Positions 55,732-64,000 of a stretch of DNA of 64,000 nt are shown here, piece by piece. The first letter of the stretch is position 1; each line of letters begins with the position of its first letter. The notes under the pieces are model-generated. The model saw nothing but the letters and a program-made list of their open reading frames with translations, was not told the DNA's origin and ran no database searches. The position numbers were made by a program, and so were the translations under genes. Origin of the DNA: Chloroflexi bacterium CSP1-4 (GTDB taxonomy: Bacteria; Chloroflexota; Limnocylindria; Limnocylindrales; CSP1-4); assembly GCA_001443375.1 (NCBI GenBank), contig LDXM01000013.1, positions 1-64,000 of the forward strand, in the 5' to 3' direction.

Positions 55732-56604
55732 TCAGGACTCCTTGCGGGACACGAAGAGGCGCCGGAGGGGCGCCACGATGCTATCCCAGCCGGAGGAGCG
55801 GCGGTTGGCGAGGCGCTCTTCGAAGCGGACGTGCTCGCGGTACCCGAGGGCCGCGTAGGCCGCCAGCGCCGCCGGGTTGTCGGAGCGGACGTTGAGCACG
55901 ACCTGGTCGCAGGTGCGCAGCAGCTCCTGCGTGACGGCGCTCGTGGTCAGCTTCGCCAGGCCTCGGTTGCGGTGGTCCTGGCGGGTCATCACGTTGCCCA
56001 CGACCCCCAACCGCGCCTCCTCGCTGATGACGTGGGTCCCGGCGGCGGCGACCAGCCGACCGCCCACGCGGATCCCGTAGTAGACCCCCTGCGCGACCGC
56101 CTCGGCGGGCAGCCAGGAGGTGAAGCCGAGGTTGTAGAGGCGGTTGAGATCCCCGATCTCGGAGGGCAGCAGGCGCGCCGTGGCCCCCGGAGCGGGCCGG
56201 AACGAAGACCGATCCACCCACATGCGCACCATCGGCGGCCCCGGGGCGACCCGGTAGATCCTCTCGACCGCGGCGAGGTGGGCGGGCAGCCCCGCGACGT
56301 AGGCGGCCCGCGGCCGGATGACGTCGTGCAGGACGGCCGCCACCCCGTCGGGGTCGCCCATCAGGAACAGCGGCTGCGGCGCGAAGCCGACGTACTCGAG
56401 GGCCACGGCGAGGAGCCGGTCGCCGTCGAAGGCGGCGCCCCAGCGCGTGCGCGCGAACTCGCGCGCGTCGAGGTCGCAGATGGCGTAGGCGGCGTAGAGG
56501 CGATCGCGCTCGAGGAAGGCACGCAGGAGGACGCGATCGGTCGTCGTGCGCGTCTCGAGCTGGCCCTCGACGCGCTCGCCGGCCCGGCTGGCGGCCGTGG
56601 CCAT
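55732..56604 (-). CDS. GNAT family N-acetyltransferase
   Basis: A 290-residue protein whose C-terminal half (about 135-275) is a GNAT domain: RLGVVGNVMTRQDHRNRGLA carries the acetyl-CoA-binding (Q/R)xxGx(G/A)-like loop, followed by VVLNVRSDNPAALAAYAALG, the classic strand-helix. The N-terminal half (YAAYAICDLDAREFARTRWG) may be a second degenerate GNAT unit. The substrate is unknown. It starts as the MtnA-like gene ends (1-nt overlap). Confidence 0.82.
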   Translation of the reverse strand: MATAASRAGERVEGQLETRTTTDRVLLRAFLERDRLYAAYAICDLDAREFARTRWGAAFDGDRLLAVALEYVGFAPQPLFLMGDPDGVAAVLHDVIRPRAAYVAGLPAHLAAVERIYRVAPGPPMVRMWVDRSSFRPAPGATARLLPSEIGDLNRLYNLGFTSWLPAEAVAQGVYYGIRVGGRLVAAAGTHVISEEARLGVVGNVMTRQDHRNRGLAKLTTSAVTQELLRTCDQVVLNVRSDNPAALAAYAALGYREHVRFEERLANRRSSGWDSIVAPLRRLFVSRKES

Positions 56605-57911
56605 CAGCCGAACCGAACCGCGACCGGTTCAGGGAAGGGCGGCTGCACGATCCCCCCATCGGTGACGTAGGACGTGACCAGGTCCACGGGCGTGATGTCG
56701 ACGAGCGGCACGAGCGCCTCGGTCTCGGGCGGGGGCGAGGGCTCGCCGGCCACGGCCAACAGCTCCGAGGCGGGGCGGAAGGCGATGATCAGCGCGGCGC
56801 CGTCCGCAACCGTGGGATCCACCGCGGCCAGCGGGGCGCAGACGTGGAAGGGCACGCCGTGGCGCGCGGCGAGGACGGCCAGCGGGTACGTCCCGGCGGC
56901 GTTGGCCAGGTCACCGTTCGCCGCGATCCGCTCCGCACCCACGAGCACGACGTCCACCGAGCGCTCGCGCAGCAGCCAGCCCACGGCGCCATCCGCCACG
57001 ACGGTGCAGGGGATGTCCGACATGCGCAGCTCGGGGGCGGCGAGACGGGCGCCGGACCGACCCGGCCGCGTCTCGAGCACCCAGACGTGGACGGCTCGAC
57101 CGCCGGCCGCGATCGCCCCGATGACGCCCATCGCCGTGCCCACCATGCCCGCCGAGAGCGGCCCGGTCTCGTCGATGGTCACGATCTCCAGCGGCCGTCC
57201 GTCCGGCTGCGCCAGGAGCGCAGCGCCCTCGCGCCCGATGCGCCCGTGGCCGAGGGTCGCCTCCATGGCGATGGCGTCCGCCTCGGCGCGGATGGCGGTC
57301 GCGATCGCCCCGCCCTCGGCCAGCTCACCCACCGCGTGCCAGGCTTCGACGCACCGATCCACCGCCCGTGCGATGGCCGCCACGTCCGGGCGCGCGTTGC
57401 GCAGCGCGTTCCCGGTGCCGCGCAGCGTGGCGTTGCGCACGAACGGCTTGGAGGCCACGTTCCGTTCCGCCGCAAGAGCCAGGGCGTAGGCGGCGAGCTG
57501 CCCCAGCAGGGGGGCGCCACGGGCGGCGAGGTCGCGCATCGCCGCGGCGACCTCGGCGCCGGTGCGGCACTCGATCGTGACGGCCTGGGCCGGGAGGCGG
57601 CGCTGGTCGAGGACGTGGATCACGCCATCGCCCAGCCGGTACGGGCTCCGAAAGCCGACGACCCCTCCAGCGAACGCGCCGGCCAGGCGATCGGCGGTGC
57701 CGGCCGGGTCCATCCCCAGGCCGAGCAGCTCTCCGGCGGCGGCGGTCGTGCCGCGACGCACCGCGGAGGCGGCGCCGACGACGGTGGCGGCCGTCTGGAT
57801 GGCCTCACGCGAGAAGGCGCGGAAGAAGCCGCGCCGTCCGAGATCCGCCCCCTCGGCGGCCGACGAGGGGGTCTCGGGGCCCTCGTTCGGTCGGTCCGTC
57901 CCGCCCGTCAC
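56604..57911 (-). CDS. MtnA/eIF2B-like protein with both catalytic residues replaced
   Basis: A 435-residue protein whose last 320 residues follow the methylthioribose-1-phosphate isomerase fold: LAARGAPLLGQLAAYALAL, VLETRPGRSGARL and ERIAANGDLANAAGTYPLAV. In active MtnA a Cys sits in the THCNAG-type motif and an Asp in VGxDRxAANGD. Here they read TIDETG (Asp247) and VGAERIAANGD (Glu327), so isomerase activity is doubtful. The N-terminus has LGRRGFFRAFSREAIQTAAT, a twin-arginine-like segment not found in MtnA. It lies 20 nt after apt. It may bind a nucleotide or sugar phosphate in adenine salvage, or have a new role. Confidence 0.72.
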   Translation of the reverse strand: MTGGTDRPNEGPETPSSAAEGADLGRRGFFRAFSREAIQTAATVVGAASAVRRGTTAAAGELLGLGMDPAGTADRLAGAFAGGVVGFRSPYRLGDGVIHVLDQRRLPAQAVTIECRTGAEVAAAMRDLAARGAPLLGQLAAYALALAAERNVASKPFVRNATLRGTGNALRNARPDVAAIARAVDRCVEAWHAVGELAEGGAIATAIRAEADAIAMEATLGHGRIGREGAALLAQPDGRPLEIVTIDETGPLSAGMVGTAMGVIGAIAAGGRAVHVWVLETRPGRSGARLAAPELRMSDIPCTVVADGAVGWLLRERSVDVVLVGAERIAANGDLANAAGTYPLAVLAARHGVPFHVCAPLAAVDPTVADGAALIIAFRPASELLAVAGEPSPPPETEALVPLVDITPVDLVTSYVTDGGIVQPPFPEPVAVRFG

Positions 57912-57931
57912 GCGATGACCGTCCCTCGTCG

Positions 57932-58453
57932 TCAGTACTGGATGACGCTGTGGATTTCGTGCCCGCGCAGCTTGTCGCGGCCCTTGAGGAAGAGCAGCTC
58001 CACGAGGAAGGCCAGCCCGACCACGTCGCCCCCCAGGCGGCGCACCAGCTCGATCGTGCCGTTGACCGTGCCGCCGGTGGCCAGCAGGTCATCCACGATG
58101 AGCACCTTCTGGCCCGACACGATGGCGTCCTTATGGACCTCGAGCGTGTTCGTGCCGTACTCCAGGGCGTACTCCACGCTGACCGTCTCGGCGGGCAACT
58201 TGCCCAGCTTGCGCACGGGCACGAAGCCGGCCTTGAGCTGGTAGGCCATCGGCGCGCTGAAGATGAAGCCGCGCGACTCCATGCCCACCACGATGTCCAC
58301 CGTGCGGTCCCGGTACGGCGCCGTCAGCAGATCGATCGACTCGCGGTATGCCGCCGGGTCCTTGAGCATCGTCGTGATGTCGTAGAACAGGATGCCCGGC
58401 TTGGGGAAGTCGGGGACCTCGCGGATCCGGGCGCGGAGGTCTTCGGCGGACAC
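57932..58453 (-). CDS. apt: Adenine phosphoribosyltransferase
   Basis: Apt makes AMP from adenine and PRPP. The 173-residue protein has [16 protein letters not shown], the GMESRGFIF hood motif and the PRPP loop [16 protein letters not shown] 58453 has GAGGAG upstream, and TAGACT lies at 58506-58501, giving a leader of about 40 nt. It heads the unit apt, mtnA-like, GNAT, ahcY and peptidase, and would recycle adenine released by SAM-dependent reactions. Confidence 0.94.
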   Translation of the reverse strand: MSAEDLRARIREVPDFPKPGILFYDITTMLKDPAAYRESIDLLTAPYRDRTVDIVVGMESRGFIFSAPMAYQLKAGFVPVRKLGKLPAETVSVEYALEYGTNTLEVHKDAIVSGQKVLIVDDLLATGGTVNGTIELVRRLGGDVVGLAFLVELLFLKGRDKLRGHEIHSVIQY

Positions 58454-58500
58454 GGGGGTCGTGGCTCCTCGTCTGTGCTGGGCGCGGGGGCGACGTCGCG

Positions 58501-58506
58501 AAGTCT
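58501..58506 (-). promoter_or_regulatory. Promoter -10 element of the apt unit
   Basis: Minus-strand TAGACT (58506-58501), 47 nt before the GTG of apt. The leader contains a GAGGAG ribosome site, so this TAGACT promoter is a leadered example. Confidence 0.4.
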
Positions 58507-58549
58507 ACTGCACGGCCACCGCGGGACGGGCCTGCGGTCCGTCGCCTCG

Positions 58550-58993
58550 TCAGGCCTCGAGCTTCGTCCGGATGCAGGCGAAGGTCTGGCCGATCATCTT
58601 CTCGGCGGTGCCCTGGATGAGCCGGGCGCCGACGCTGGCGAGCGTGCCGGAGATGTTCACGTCAGCCGACCAGTCCATGACCGTCGTCCCGGGCGCGTCG
58701 CCGTCGCGCAGGGCCATGTGCGCGGTCGCGTCGACGGCGCTGCCCGGCGCCTGGCCGTGGGCCAGGATCGTCGCGTGCGACGGCGCGTCCAGCTCGGCCA
58801 TCTCCATCTGCATCACGAAGCGGGCGCTGATGAAGCCGATGCCGACCTTGGCCCGGGCGCGGAAGTGGGTCTCGTCGACGACCTCGATCGACTCCACGCC
58901 GGGCCCGCAGGATCCGACCTGCGTGGGGTCCATGAGGAACGCCCACGTCTTCTGGCGCGAGGCCGCGATCGCGACCGTGCCCTCGAAATGCAT
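58550..58993 (-). CDS. coxG: CO dehydrogenase accessory protein CoxG (SRPBCC fold)
   Basis: A 147-residue START/SRPBCC protein of the CoxG family: MHFEGTVAIAASRQKTWAFL, DPTQVGSCGPGVESIEVV, and a C-terminal helix with TAEKMIGQTFACIRTKL. CoxG proteins are implicated in tying CO dehydrogenase to the membrane and quinone pool. This version lacks the extra C-terminal membrane helix present in longer homologues. It follows the XdhC-YHS gene by 21 nt and is last in the cox operon. Confidence 0.85.
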   Translation of the reverse strand: MHFEGTVAIAASRQKTWAFLMDPTQVGSCGPGVESIEVVDETHFRARAKVGIGFISARFVMQMEMAELDAPSHATILAHGQAPGSAVDATAHMALRDGDAPGTTVMDWSADVNISGTLASVGARLIQGTAEKMIGQTFACIRTKLEA

Positions 58994-59014
58994 CCTGTCC
59001 TCCGCAGTCGCCGC

Positions 59015-60037
59015 TCAGGCCGGGGTCGGCGCGTACGCGGCGGGATCCTTCACGAAACGAGCCCGACAGCCGACGCTGCAGAAGGCATAGACGACCCCGC
59101 CGTGCTCGGCGATGTGGCGCGCGTGCTCGCGCTCGACGGTCATGCCGCACACCGGGTCGAGCAGCACGATCTCGCCGATCGCCTCCGGCGCCCGAGCCGC
59201 TGACGTGCCGGCCAGCGTCGCCGGACCGGGCGCGGCCACGAAGGCCGCACGACCCCGGCGCACCTGCACCAGCTCGGCGATGATCGTGACGGCGACCTCG
59301 ACCGGGGTCACGGCCCCGAGGTCAAGGCCCGCCGGGGCGCGCAGGGCGGCGATCCGCTCGGCGGCCACCCCCTCGCCGGCGAGGTACTCGCGGATGGCGG
59401 CCGCGCGCGTGGGGCTGGCCACGAGTCCGACGTAGGCGACATCGAGCGCCAGCGCTGCCGCCACCGCCTCCTCATCCCAGCTGCCCTGGCTGGCGACGAC
59501 GACGTACGGCGGGGCGGTCGCCTCGAGCGACCGGAAGCTCGTCTCGGCCACGACGCGCTCGGCGGCCGGGAACGCCTCCGCCAGGGCCACCGGATCGACG
59601 ACGCTCACCCGGTAGCCGCTCGCGGCACCGAGCTCCACGAGCGCGTGGGCGATGGGCGTCGTGCCGGCGATCCAGAGCTGTGCGGCAGGCAGGTGCGGTT
59701 CCACGTAGATCTCCAGCGTCCCCCCGGAGTGGCAGGTCATGACGTAATCGACCACGCCGTCGCCGCGTCGGCTGTCCGACGGCATCTCACGACTGAGCCG
59801 GAGGAGGCGCGGCTCGCCATCGGCGAGGGCGCGCAGTGCCTCCTTGACGACGATCGGCTGGGCGCAGCTGCCGCCCACCCAGCCCTCGATCGTGCCGTCG
59901 GGCAGGATCAGGCCACGCGCCCCGGGCCGGGCCGAGGTCGGCCGCCGGACCGCGACGACCGTGGCCAGGGCGTACGGGCGGCCGGCGCGATCCAGCTCGA
60001 CCGCCCGGGTGAAGATGCCTGAGCGCAGATCCGTCAT
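59015..60037 (-). CDS. XdhC/CoxF-like maturation factor fused to a YHS domain
   Basis: A 340-residue protein. Residues 1-285 form an XdhC-like factor (ATVVAVRRPTSARPGARGLI, GWVGGSCAQPIV, LWIAGTTPIAHALVELG and VGLVASPTRAAAI), a family that sulfurates or inserts the molybdenum cofactor of CO or xanthine dehydrogenases. The last 50 residues are a YHS domain: DPVCGMTVEREH, then YAFCSVGCRARFVKDPAAY, with three cysteines able to bind a metal, possibly copper. The fusion in a form I CODH operon suggests a role in building the Cu-S-Mo site. That link is inference. Confidence 0.85.
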   Translation of the reverse strand: MTDLRSGIFTRAVELDRAGRPYALATVVAVRRPTSARPGARGLILPDGTIEGWVGGSCAQPIVVKEALRALADGEPRLLRLSREMPSDSRRGDGVVDYVMTCHSGGTLEIYVEPHLPAAQLWIAGTTPIAHALVELGAASGYRVSVVDPVALAEAFPAAERVVAETSFRSLEATAPPYVVVASQGSWDEEAVAAALALDVAYVGLVASPTRAAAIREYLAGEGVAAERIAALRAPAGLDLGAVTPVEVAVTIIAELVQVRRGRAAFVAAPGPATLAGTSAARAPEAIGEIVLLDPVCGMTVEREHARHIAEHGGVVYAFCSVGCRARFVKDPAAYAPTPA

Positions 60038-60068
60038 CGGGGTCCGTCGCCCAGGCCCGCGACGCGGG

Positions 60069-62453
60069 CTACAGCGCGACCCCCTTCTCGTTGAGGATCC
60101 GCCAGACCTTCTGGGGTGTCATGGGGATGTCGATGTTGCGCACCCCGAGGTGCCACAGCGCGTCGACCACGGCGTTGGCGATGGCGGGCGGCGCGCCGAC
60201 CGTGGCCGACTCGCCGACGCCCTTGGCGCCGATGGGATGGTGCGGGGAGGGCGTGATCGTCTTGCCTGTCTCCCAGGCGGGCGTCTCCACGGCGGTCGGC
60301 AGCAGGTAGTCCATGAACGTGCCGTTCAGGTTGTTGCCCAGCTCGTCGTAGGCGATCTCCTCGTAGAGCGCCGGCGCGAAGCCCATGGTCAACCCGCCGT
60401 GGATCTGCCCGTCCACGATCATGGGGTTGATGATGTTGCCGCAGTCGTCCACGGCGACGAAGCGGCGCACCTTGACCTGCCCCGTGCCGCGGTCGATGTC
60501 GACGACGCAGATGTAGGAGCCGAAGGGGAAGGTCAGGTTGGGCGGGTCGTAGTAGTCGACCGCCTCGAGACCCGCCTCCATGCCCTGCGGATGGTTGGTG
60601 TAGGCGGCGAAGGCGATCTCCTGGATCGTCTTCTTCTTGTCCGGCGAGCCCTTCACGCTGAAGGCGCCCGAGCCCCACTCGAGGTCGTCCGGGTTGGCCT
60701 CGAGGAGGTGGGCCGCGAGCAGGCGGGCCTTGTCGCGGATCTTGCGGGCGGCGATGGCCGTGGCCGCTCCGGCGACCGGCGTCGAGCGGCTGGCGTACGT
60801 GCCCAGGCCATAGGGCGCTGTGTCCGTGTCGCCGTACTCGATGGCGATGTCGGCGACCGGGAAGCCCAGCTCCTCGGCGATGATCTGGGCGAAGGTCGTT
60901 TCGTGCCCCTGGCCCTGGGTCTGGACGCCGATGCGGGCCATGACCTTGCCAGTCGGGTGGACCCGGATCTCGCACGAGTCGAACATCTTGATGCCCAGGA
61001 TGTCGAAGGTGTGCGAGGGGCCGGCGCCGACGATCTCGGTGAACGAGGAGATGCCGATGCCCATCAGCTCGCCGCGGGCGCGCTTCTCGGCCTGCTCCCG
61101 GCGCAGGTCCTCGTAGCCGATCATGTCCATGGCCTTGCGCAGCGCGACCGGGTAGTTGCCCGAGTCGTACTCCCAGCCGGTCGGCGTCTTGTACGGGAAC
61201 TGCTCGGGCTGGATGAAGTTCTCCATCCGCAGCTGGGCCGGATCCTTGCCGATCTCGTGGGCCAGGATGTCGACCATGCGCTCGATGGCATGGACCGCCT
61301 CCGTGACGCGGAACGAGCAGCGGTAGGCGACGCCGCCGGGCGGCTTGTTGGTGTAGACGCCATCGACCTCGACGAACGCATCGGGGAAGTCGTAGGAGCC
61401 GGTGATGACGTTGAACAGGCCGGCCGGGAACTTCGAGGGGTCCGCCGCCGCGTCGGTGTAGCCGTGGTCGGCGATGGTCTTGACCTTGAGGCTGGTGATG
61501 CGGCCTTCCTTCGTGGCGCCCAGCTCGGCGTGGATGTGGTAGTCGCGGGCGAACGAGTCCGCCTGGAGGTTCTCCGAGCGATCCTCGATCCACTTGACGG
61601 GCTTTCCGGTGGTGAGGCTGGCCACCACGGCCAGGACGTAGCCCGGATAGACCGGCACCTTGCCACCGAAGCCGCCGCCGATGTCGTGCGTCTTGACCCG
61701 GATCTTGTGCTCGGGCAGCCCGGACACGAGCGCCAGCACGGTACGGATGGCGTGCGGCGCCTGGCTCGTCATGTGCAGCGTCAGGTGGCCGTTTACGGCG
61801 TCCCAGTCGGCGATGCAGCCGCAGGTCTCGATCGAGGCCACGTGGATGCGCGGGATGTAGATGTCCTCCGCCACGCGCACGTCCGCCTTCGCGAGGGCCG
61901 CATCGGCGGCGGCGCGGTCACCGGATTCCCAGTGCCAGATGTGGTTGTTGGCCTTCTCGGGGCCGCGGTCGGGGCGCAGGACCTGCGCTCCGGGCTCGAG
62001 CGCCTTCTTCGGATCGACGATGACCGGCAGCGGCTCGTAGTCGACGAGCACCGCCGCGACCCCGTCGGCCGCGATGTAGCGGTCGGTGGCCACGACCGCC
62101 GCGACCTCCTGGGCCTGGTACATGACCGTGTGGGTCGGCAGCACCATCTGCTTGTCGCCGGCGAGCGTGGGCATCCAGTGGAGCCCCGCCTTCTCGAGGT
62201 CGGCGCCGGTGACCACGGCCAGGACGCCGGGGATCTTCAACGCCTCCGACGCGTCGATGCCCAGGATCTTGGCGTGGGCGTACGGGCTGCGGACGATGTC
62301 CATCCAGAGCTGGCCGGGCAGGTTGAGGTCGTCGATGTACTCGCCCTTGCCGCGGATGAAGCGCGGGTCCTCCTTGCGCTTGACGGAGTGGCCCATGCCC
62401 CCGACTTCGAGGGTGGTCGTGGTCCGGACCTGGACGTCGGTCATCTCGCTCAC
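60069..62453 (-). CDS. coxL: Aerobic CO dehydrogenase large subunit, form I
   Basis: CoxL holds the Mo-Cu active site that oxidises CO to CO2. The diagnostic form I loop AYRCSFR (about 376-382, Cys379 binding copper) is present, and form II's AYRGAGR is not. Other family stretches are [53 protein letters not shown], and [20 protein letters not shown] near the end with the catalytic Glu. GTG 62453 overlaps the coxS stop as GTGA; ATG 62444 is also possible. The roughly 794 residues are normal. With coxM and coxS it forms a complete enzyme. Confidence 0.95.
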   Translation of the reverse strand: MSEMTDVQVRTTTTLEVGGMGHSVKRKEDPRFIRGKGEYIDDLNLPGQLWMDIVRSPYAHAKILGIDASEALKIPGVLAVVTGADLEKAGLHWMPTLAGDKQMVLPTHTVMYQAQEVAAVVATDRYIAADGVAAVLVDYEPLPVIVDPKKALEPGAQVLRPDRGPEKANNHIWHWESGDRAAADAALAKADVRVAEDIYIPRIHVASIETCGCIADWDAVNGHLTLHMTSQAPHAIRTVLALVSGLPEHKIRVKTHDIGGGFGGKVPVYPGYVLAVVASLTTGKPVKWIEDRSENLQADSFARDYHIHAELGATKEGRITSLKVKTIADHGYTDAAADPSKFPAGLFNVITGSYDFPDAFVEVDGVYTNKPPGGVAYRCSFRVTEAVHAIERMVDILAHEIGKDPAQLRMENFIQPEQFPYKTPTGWEYDSGNYPVALRKAMDMIGYEDLRREQAEKRARGELMGIGISSFTEIVGAGPSHTFDILGIKMFDSCEIRVHPTGKVMARIGVQTQGQGHETTFAQIIAEELGFPVADIAIEYGDTDTAPYGLGTYASRSTPVAGAATAIAARKIRDKARLLAAHLLEANPDDLEWGSGAFSVKGSPDKKKTIQEIAFAAYTNHPQGMEAGLEAVDYYDPPNLTFPFGSYICVVDIDRGTGQVKVRRFVAVDDCGNIINPMIVDGQIHGGLTMGFAPALYEEIAYDELGNNLNGTFMDYLLPTAVETPAWETGKTITPSPHHPIGAKGVGESATVGAPPAIANAVVDALWHLGVRNIDIPMTPQKVWRILNEKGVAL

Positions 62454-62956
62454 CCCGCGGTCGCCGGCTCGGCCGGCGCGTCGACGGCGCGCAAGGTGTC
62501 GGCCGCCTGTTGGATCGCCTTGACGATGTTGACGTAGCCGGTGCAGCGGCAGAGGTTGCCCGCGATCCCCTCGCGGATCTCCCCCTCGGACGGCGCCGCG
62601 TTCTGCTCGAGCAGCCAGGCCGCCTGCATGATCATGCCCGGTGTGCAGAAGCCGCACTGGAGGCCGTGCTGATCCCAGAAGGCCTGCTGGAGCGGGTGGA
62701 GCGCCGCTCCGTCGGCCATGCCCTCGATCGTCCGCACCTCGCGGCCGTCGACCTGCACCGCGAGCATCGTGCAGGACTTGGCGCTCATCCCGTCCACGTG
62801 GACGGTGCAGGCGCCGCAGTTGCTCGAGTCGCAGCCGATGTGCGTGCCGGTCAGCCCGAACGTGTCGCGCAGGAGGTGAACGAGGAGGAGCCGCGGCTCG
62901 ACGTCCGCCTCGCGGCGCTCCCCGTTGACGGTGACGCTGACGTGGATCGTGCTCAT
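62450..62956 (-). CDS. coxS: Aerobic CO dehydrogenase small (2Fe-2S) subunit
   Basis: A 168-residue iron-sulfur subunit. The N-terminal plant-type cluster is [15 protein letters not shown] with a following Cys, and the C-terminal cluster is [12 protein letters not shown] plus [12 protein letters not shown]. It passes electrons from CoxL to CoxM. It follows coxM by 9 nt and overlaps coxL. Confidence 0.95.
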   Translation of the reverse strand: MSTIHVSVTVNGERREADVEPRLLLVHLLRDTFGLTGTHIGCDSSNCGACTVHVDGMSAKSCTMLAVQVDGREVRTIEGMADGAALHPLQQAFWDQHGLQCGFCTPGMIMQAAWLLEQNAAPSEGEIREGIAGNLCRCTGYVNIVKAIQQAADTLRAVDAPAEPATAG

Positions 62957-62965
62957 CGTCCTCTC

Positions 62966-63841
62966 CTAGCCGTTCGCCTGGGCGCGCTCGGTGGCGAGGC
63001 GCAGGGCCCGTTCGGTCATCACGCGGACCATGGTCAGCTTGTAGTCGACCGGGCCGTGGCGGTCCTCGGTCGGTCGAGCCTGGCGGGCCGCAGCGAGGCC
63101 AGCCTCGCGGAACTTCTCGGCGGTCGGAAGCGCGCCACGCAGGGCATCCTCCGCATCGCCGGCGGCGAAGGGCGCGTCGGCCACCGCCGTCAGCCCGAGG
63201 CCCACCTCGGCGATCCGCCCGTCGGCGCCGAGCTGGACCTGCGCCGCCACGCCGACCGTGGCGAAGTCGCCGGTGCGCCGCTCGAGCTTCACGTAGGCGC
63301 CGCCGCTGCGCGGGCCGGGCCGCGGGACGCGGACCTGGGTGAGCACCTCGGTCGGCTCGATGCCGGTCGTGAAGACGTCGAGGAAGAAGCCGCGTGCGGC
63401 CACGACGCGTTCTCGGCCCAGGCTCCGGCAGACGAAGCTGCCGCGCAGGGCCTGGATGACGGCCGGCCAGTCCGAGGCCGGGTCGGCGTGGGCGCAGGAG
63501 CCCCCGATCGTGCCCCAGTTGCGGATCTGCGGGTCGCCGATGCCGCCTGCCGCCTCGCGGATGAGCGGATAGCGGGCCGCGACGAGCGGGTGTCCGGCGA
63601 TGGCGCCGTGGGTGGCGCGGGCGCCGATGCGCAGCTCCCCGTCGACTTCCTCGATCGCATCGAGACCCGCGACGCGCCCGATGTCGACGAGCAGGCCGGG
63701 TTGCGCCAGGCGGTACTTCATGAGCGGCAAGAGGCTGAAGCCCCCGGCCAGGACCTTCGCCTCGCCCTCGCGCGAGGCGAGCAGCTGCAGCGCCTCGTCG
63801 AGGGAGGCCGGTCGCGCGTAGTCGAATCGCGGAGGGATCAT
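62966..63841 (-). CDS. coxM: Aerobic CO dehydrogenase medium (FAD) subunit
   Basis: A 291-residue FAD subunit. The FAD-binding motifs are LAGGFSLLPLMKYRL and GTIGGSCAHADPASDWP (the usual form is GGSLAHADPA). It has the family C-terminal domain (about 170-285). ATG 63841 has an AAGGTGGAG ribosome site upstream. It is the first gene of the coxM-S-L operon, the typical form I order. Confidence 0.94.
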   Translation of the reverse strand: MIPPRFDYARPASLDEALQLLASREGEAKVLAGGFSLLPLMKYRLAQPGLLVDIGRVAGLDAIEEVDGELRIGARATHGAIAGHPLVAARYPLIREAAGGIGDPQIRNWGTIGGSCAHADPASDWPAVIQALRGSFVCRSLGRERVVAARGFFLDVFTTGIEPTEVLTQVRVPRPGPRSGGAYVKLERRTGDFATVGVAAQVQLGADGRIAEVGLGLTAVADAPFAAGDAEDALRGALPTAEKFREAGLAAARQARPTEDRHGPVDYKLTMVRVMTERALRLATERAQANG

Positions 63842-64000
63842 GCCCCGGTCTCCACCTTCCTCAAGACCCGAACCGAGTCGGGCATCCGTGCTAGGACCAC
63901 GGCCGTTGACACGGGGAGAGGGCCTGCCGCGGGCATCGAAGCTGGCGAGGCCGGAGGGAACATCAGCTGGCGCCGCCAGCTGCCGGGGACGGGACCCTCC
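63842..64000. other. Region upstream of coxM to the window edge
   Basis: No gene is seen in the last 159 bases. A minus-strand promoter for coxM should lie here; TAGCAC (63896-63891) is a weak candidate. A plus-strand TTGACA at about 63905 has no matching -10 element. Confidence 0.3.

Noticed and set aside
59844-62537. Very long open frame antisense to coxL and the XdhC-YHS gene
   Set aside because: It lies wholly opposite well-recognised genes; its composition is Arg/Asp/His-rich, as expected from the complement of GC-rich codons. Similar long frames opposite other genes were dropped for the same reason.

Overview
The window is GC-rich (roughly 70% by eye), dense, bacterial chromosomal DNA. 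No rRNA, tRNA, CRISPR array, insertion sequence or prophage was seen. Many GTG starts, frequent 1- to 8-nt gene overlaps, apparently leaderless promoters, a form I aerobic CO dehydrogenase, DUF5317/HD-GYP signalling genes and few transposable sequences fit a soil or freshwater lineage of Chloroflexota (Limnocylindria/Ellin6529-like) or a similar GC-rich phylum. That placement is inference; nothing here proves the taxon.

Layout. 1-502: end of an MNT/HepT nucleotidyltransferase toxin-antitoxin pair whose HepT half has lost its catalytic motif. 848-10096 (minus): one long fatty-acid operon read as ECF sigma factor, membrane partner, accD, accA, a BCCP-like protein without the biotin lysine, accC, fabZ, a metallophosphoesterase, fabF, accB, fabH. 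birA and lysC lie just upstream. 12314-17786: a DUF2269 membrane protein, then thrB, thrC and hom (minus), with a tyrosine phenol-lyase gene in the opposite orientation between thrC and hom. 17880-22476 (minus): a cyclic-di-GMP block made of an HD-GYP phosphodiesterase, a DUF5317 membrane protein, a GGDEF cyclase with an eroded EAL tail, then a class I c-di-GMP riboswitch in front of two tandem microproteins of 29 and 33 residues and an intrinsic terminator. 22531-26530 (plus): trpS, an AI-2E-type permease, surE and an AbrB/PIN toxin-antitoxin pair. 26501-34557: two PYROXD2-like FAD oxidoreductases, a GcvT-like protein, a DUF1989 protein, a receiver-like protein, an aminotransferase and an arginase-like protein. 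34907-37895 (minus): btuFCD under a cobalamin riboswitch. 37987-40614 (plus): three exported proteins, the first with a caspase/CHAT-like His-Cys pattern. 40661-44802 (minus): a SWIM zinc-finger protein and the GDP-mannose route (manC, phosphohexomutase, PGI/PMI). 44898-49749 (plus): a polyamine-type ABC transporter (potADBC order) plus an HbpS-like gene. 49798-58506: metK, an MFS transporter, an S9 peptidase, ahcY, a GNAT enzyme, an MtnA-like protein with both catalytic residues replaced, and apt. 58550-63841 (minus): coxM-coxS-coxL of a form I CO dehydrogenase, an XdhC-YHS fusion and coxG.

How the parts connect. birA would biotinylate AccB; AccC/AccB/AccA/AccD make malonyl-CoA, and FabH, FabF and FabZ use its ACP derivative. 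The sigma factor at the head of that operon suggests self-contained transcriptional control of lipid supply. MetK, AhcY, the MtnA-like protein and Apt sit around the SAM/adenine cycle. The c-di-GMP block holds synthesis, breakdown and sensing of one second messenger side by side, and the riboswitch-controlled microprotein pair is the best candidate here for an undescribed output system. At least eleven starts have a TANNNT hexamer ending 6-9 nt before the start codon, which points to widespread leaderless mRNAs.
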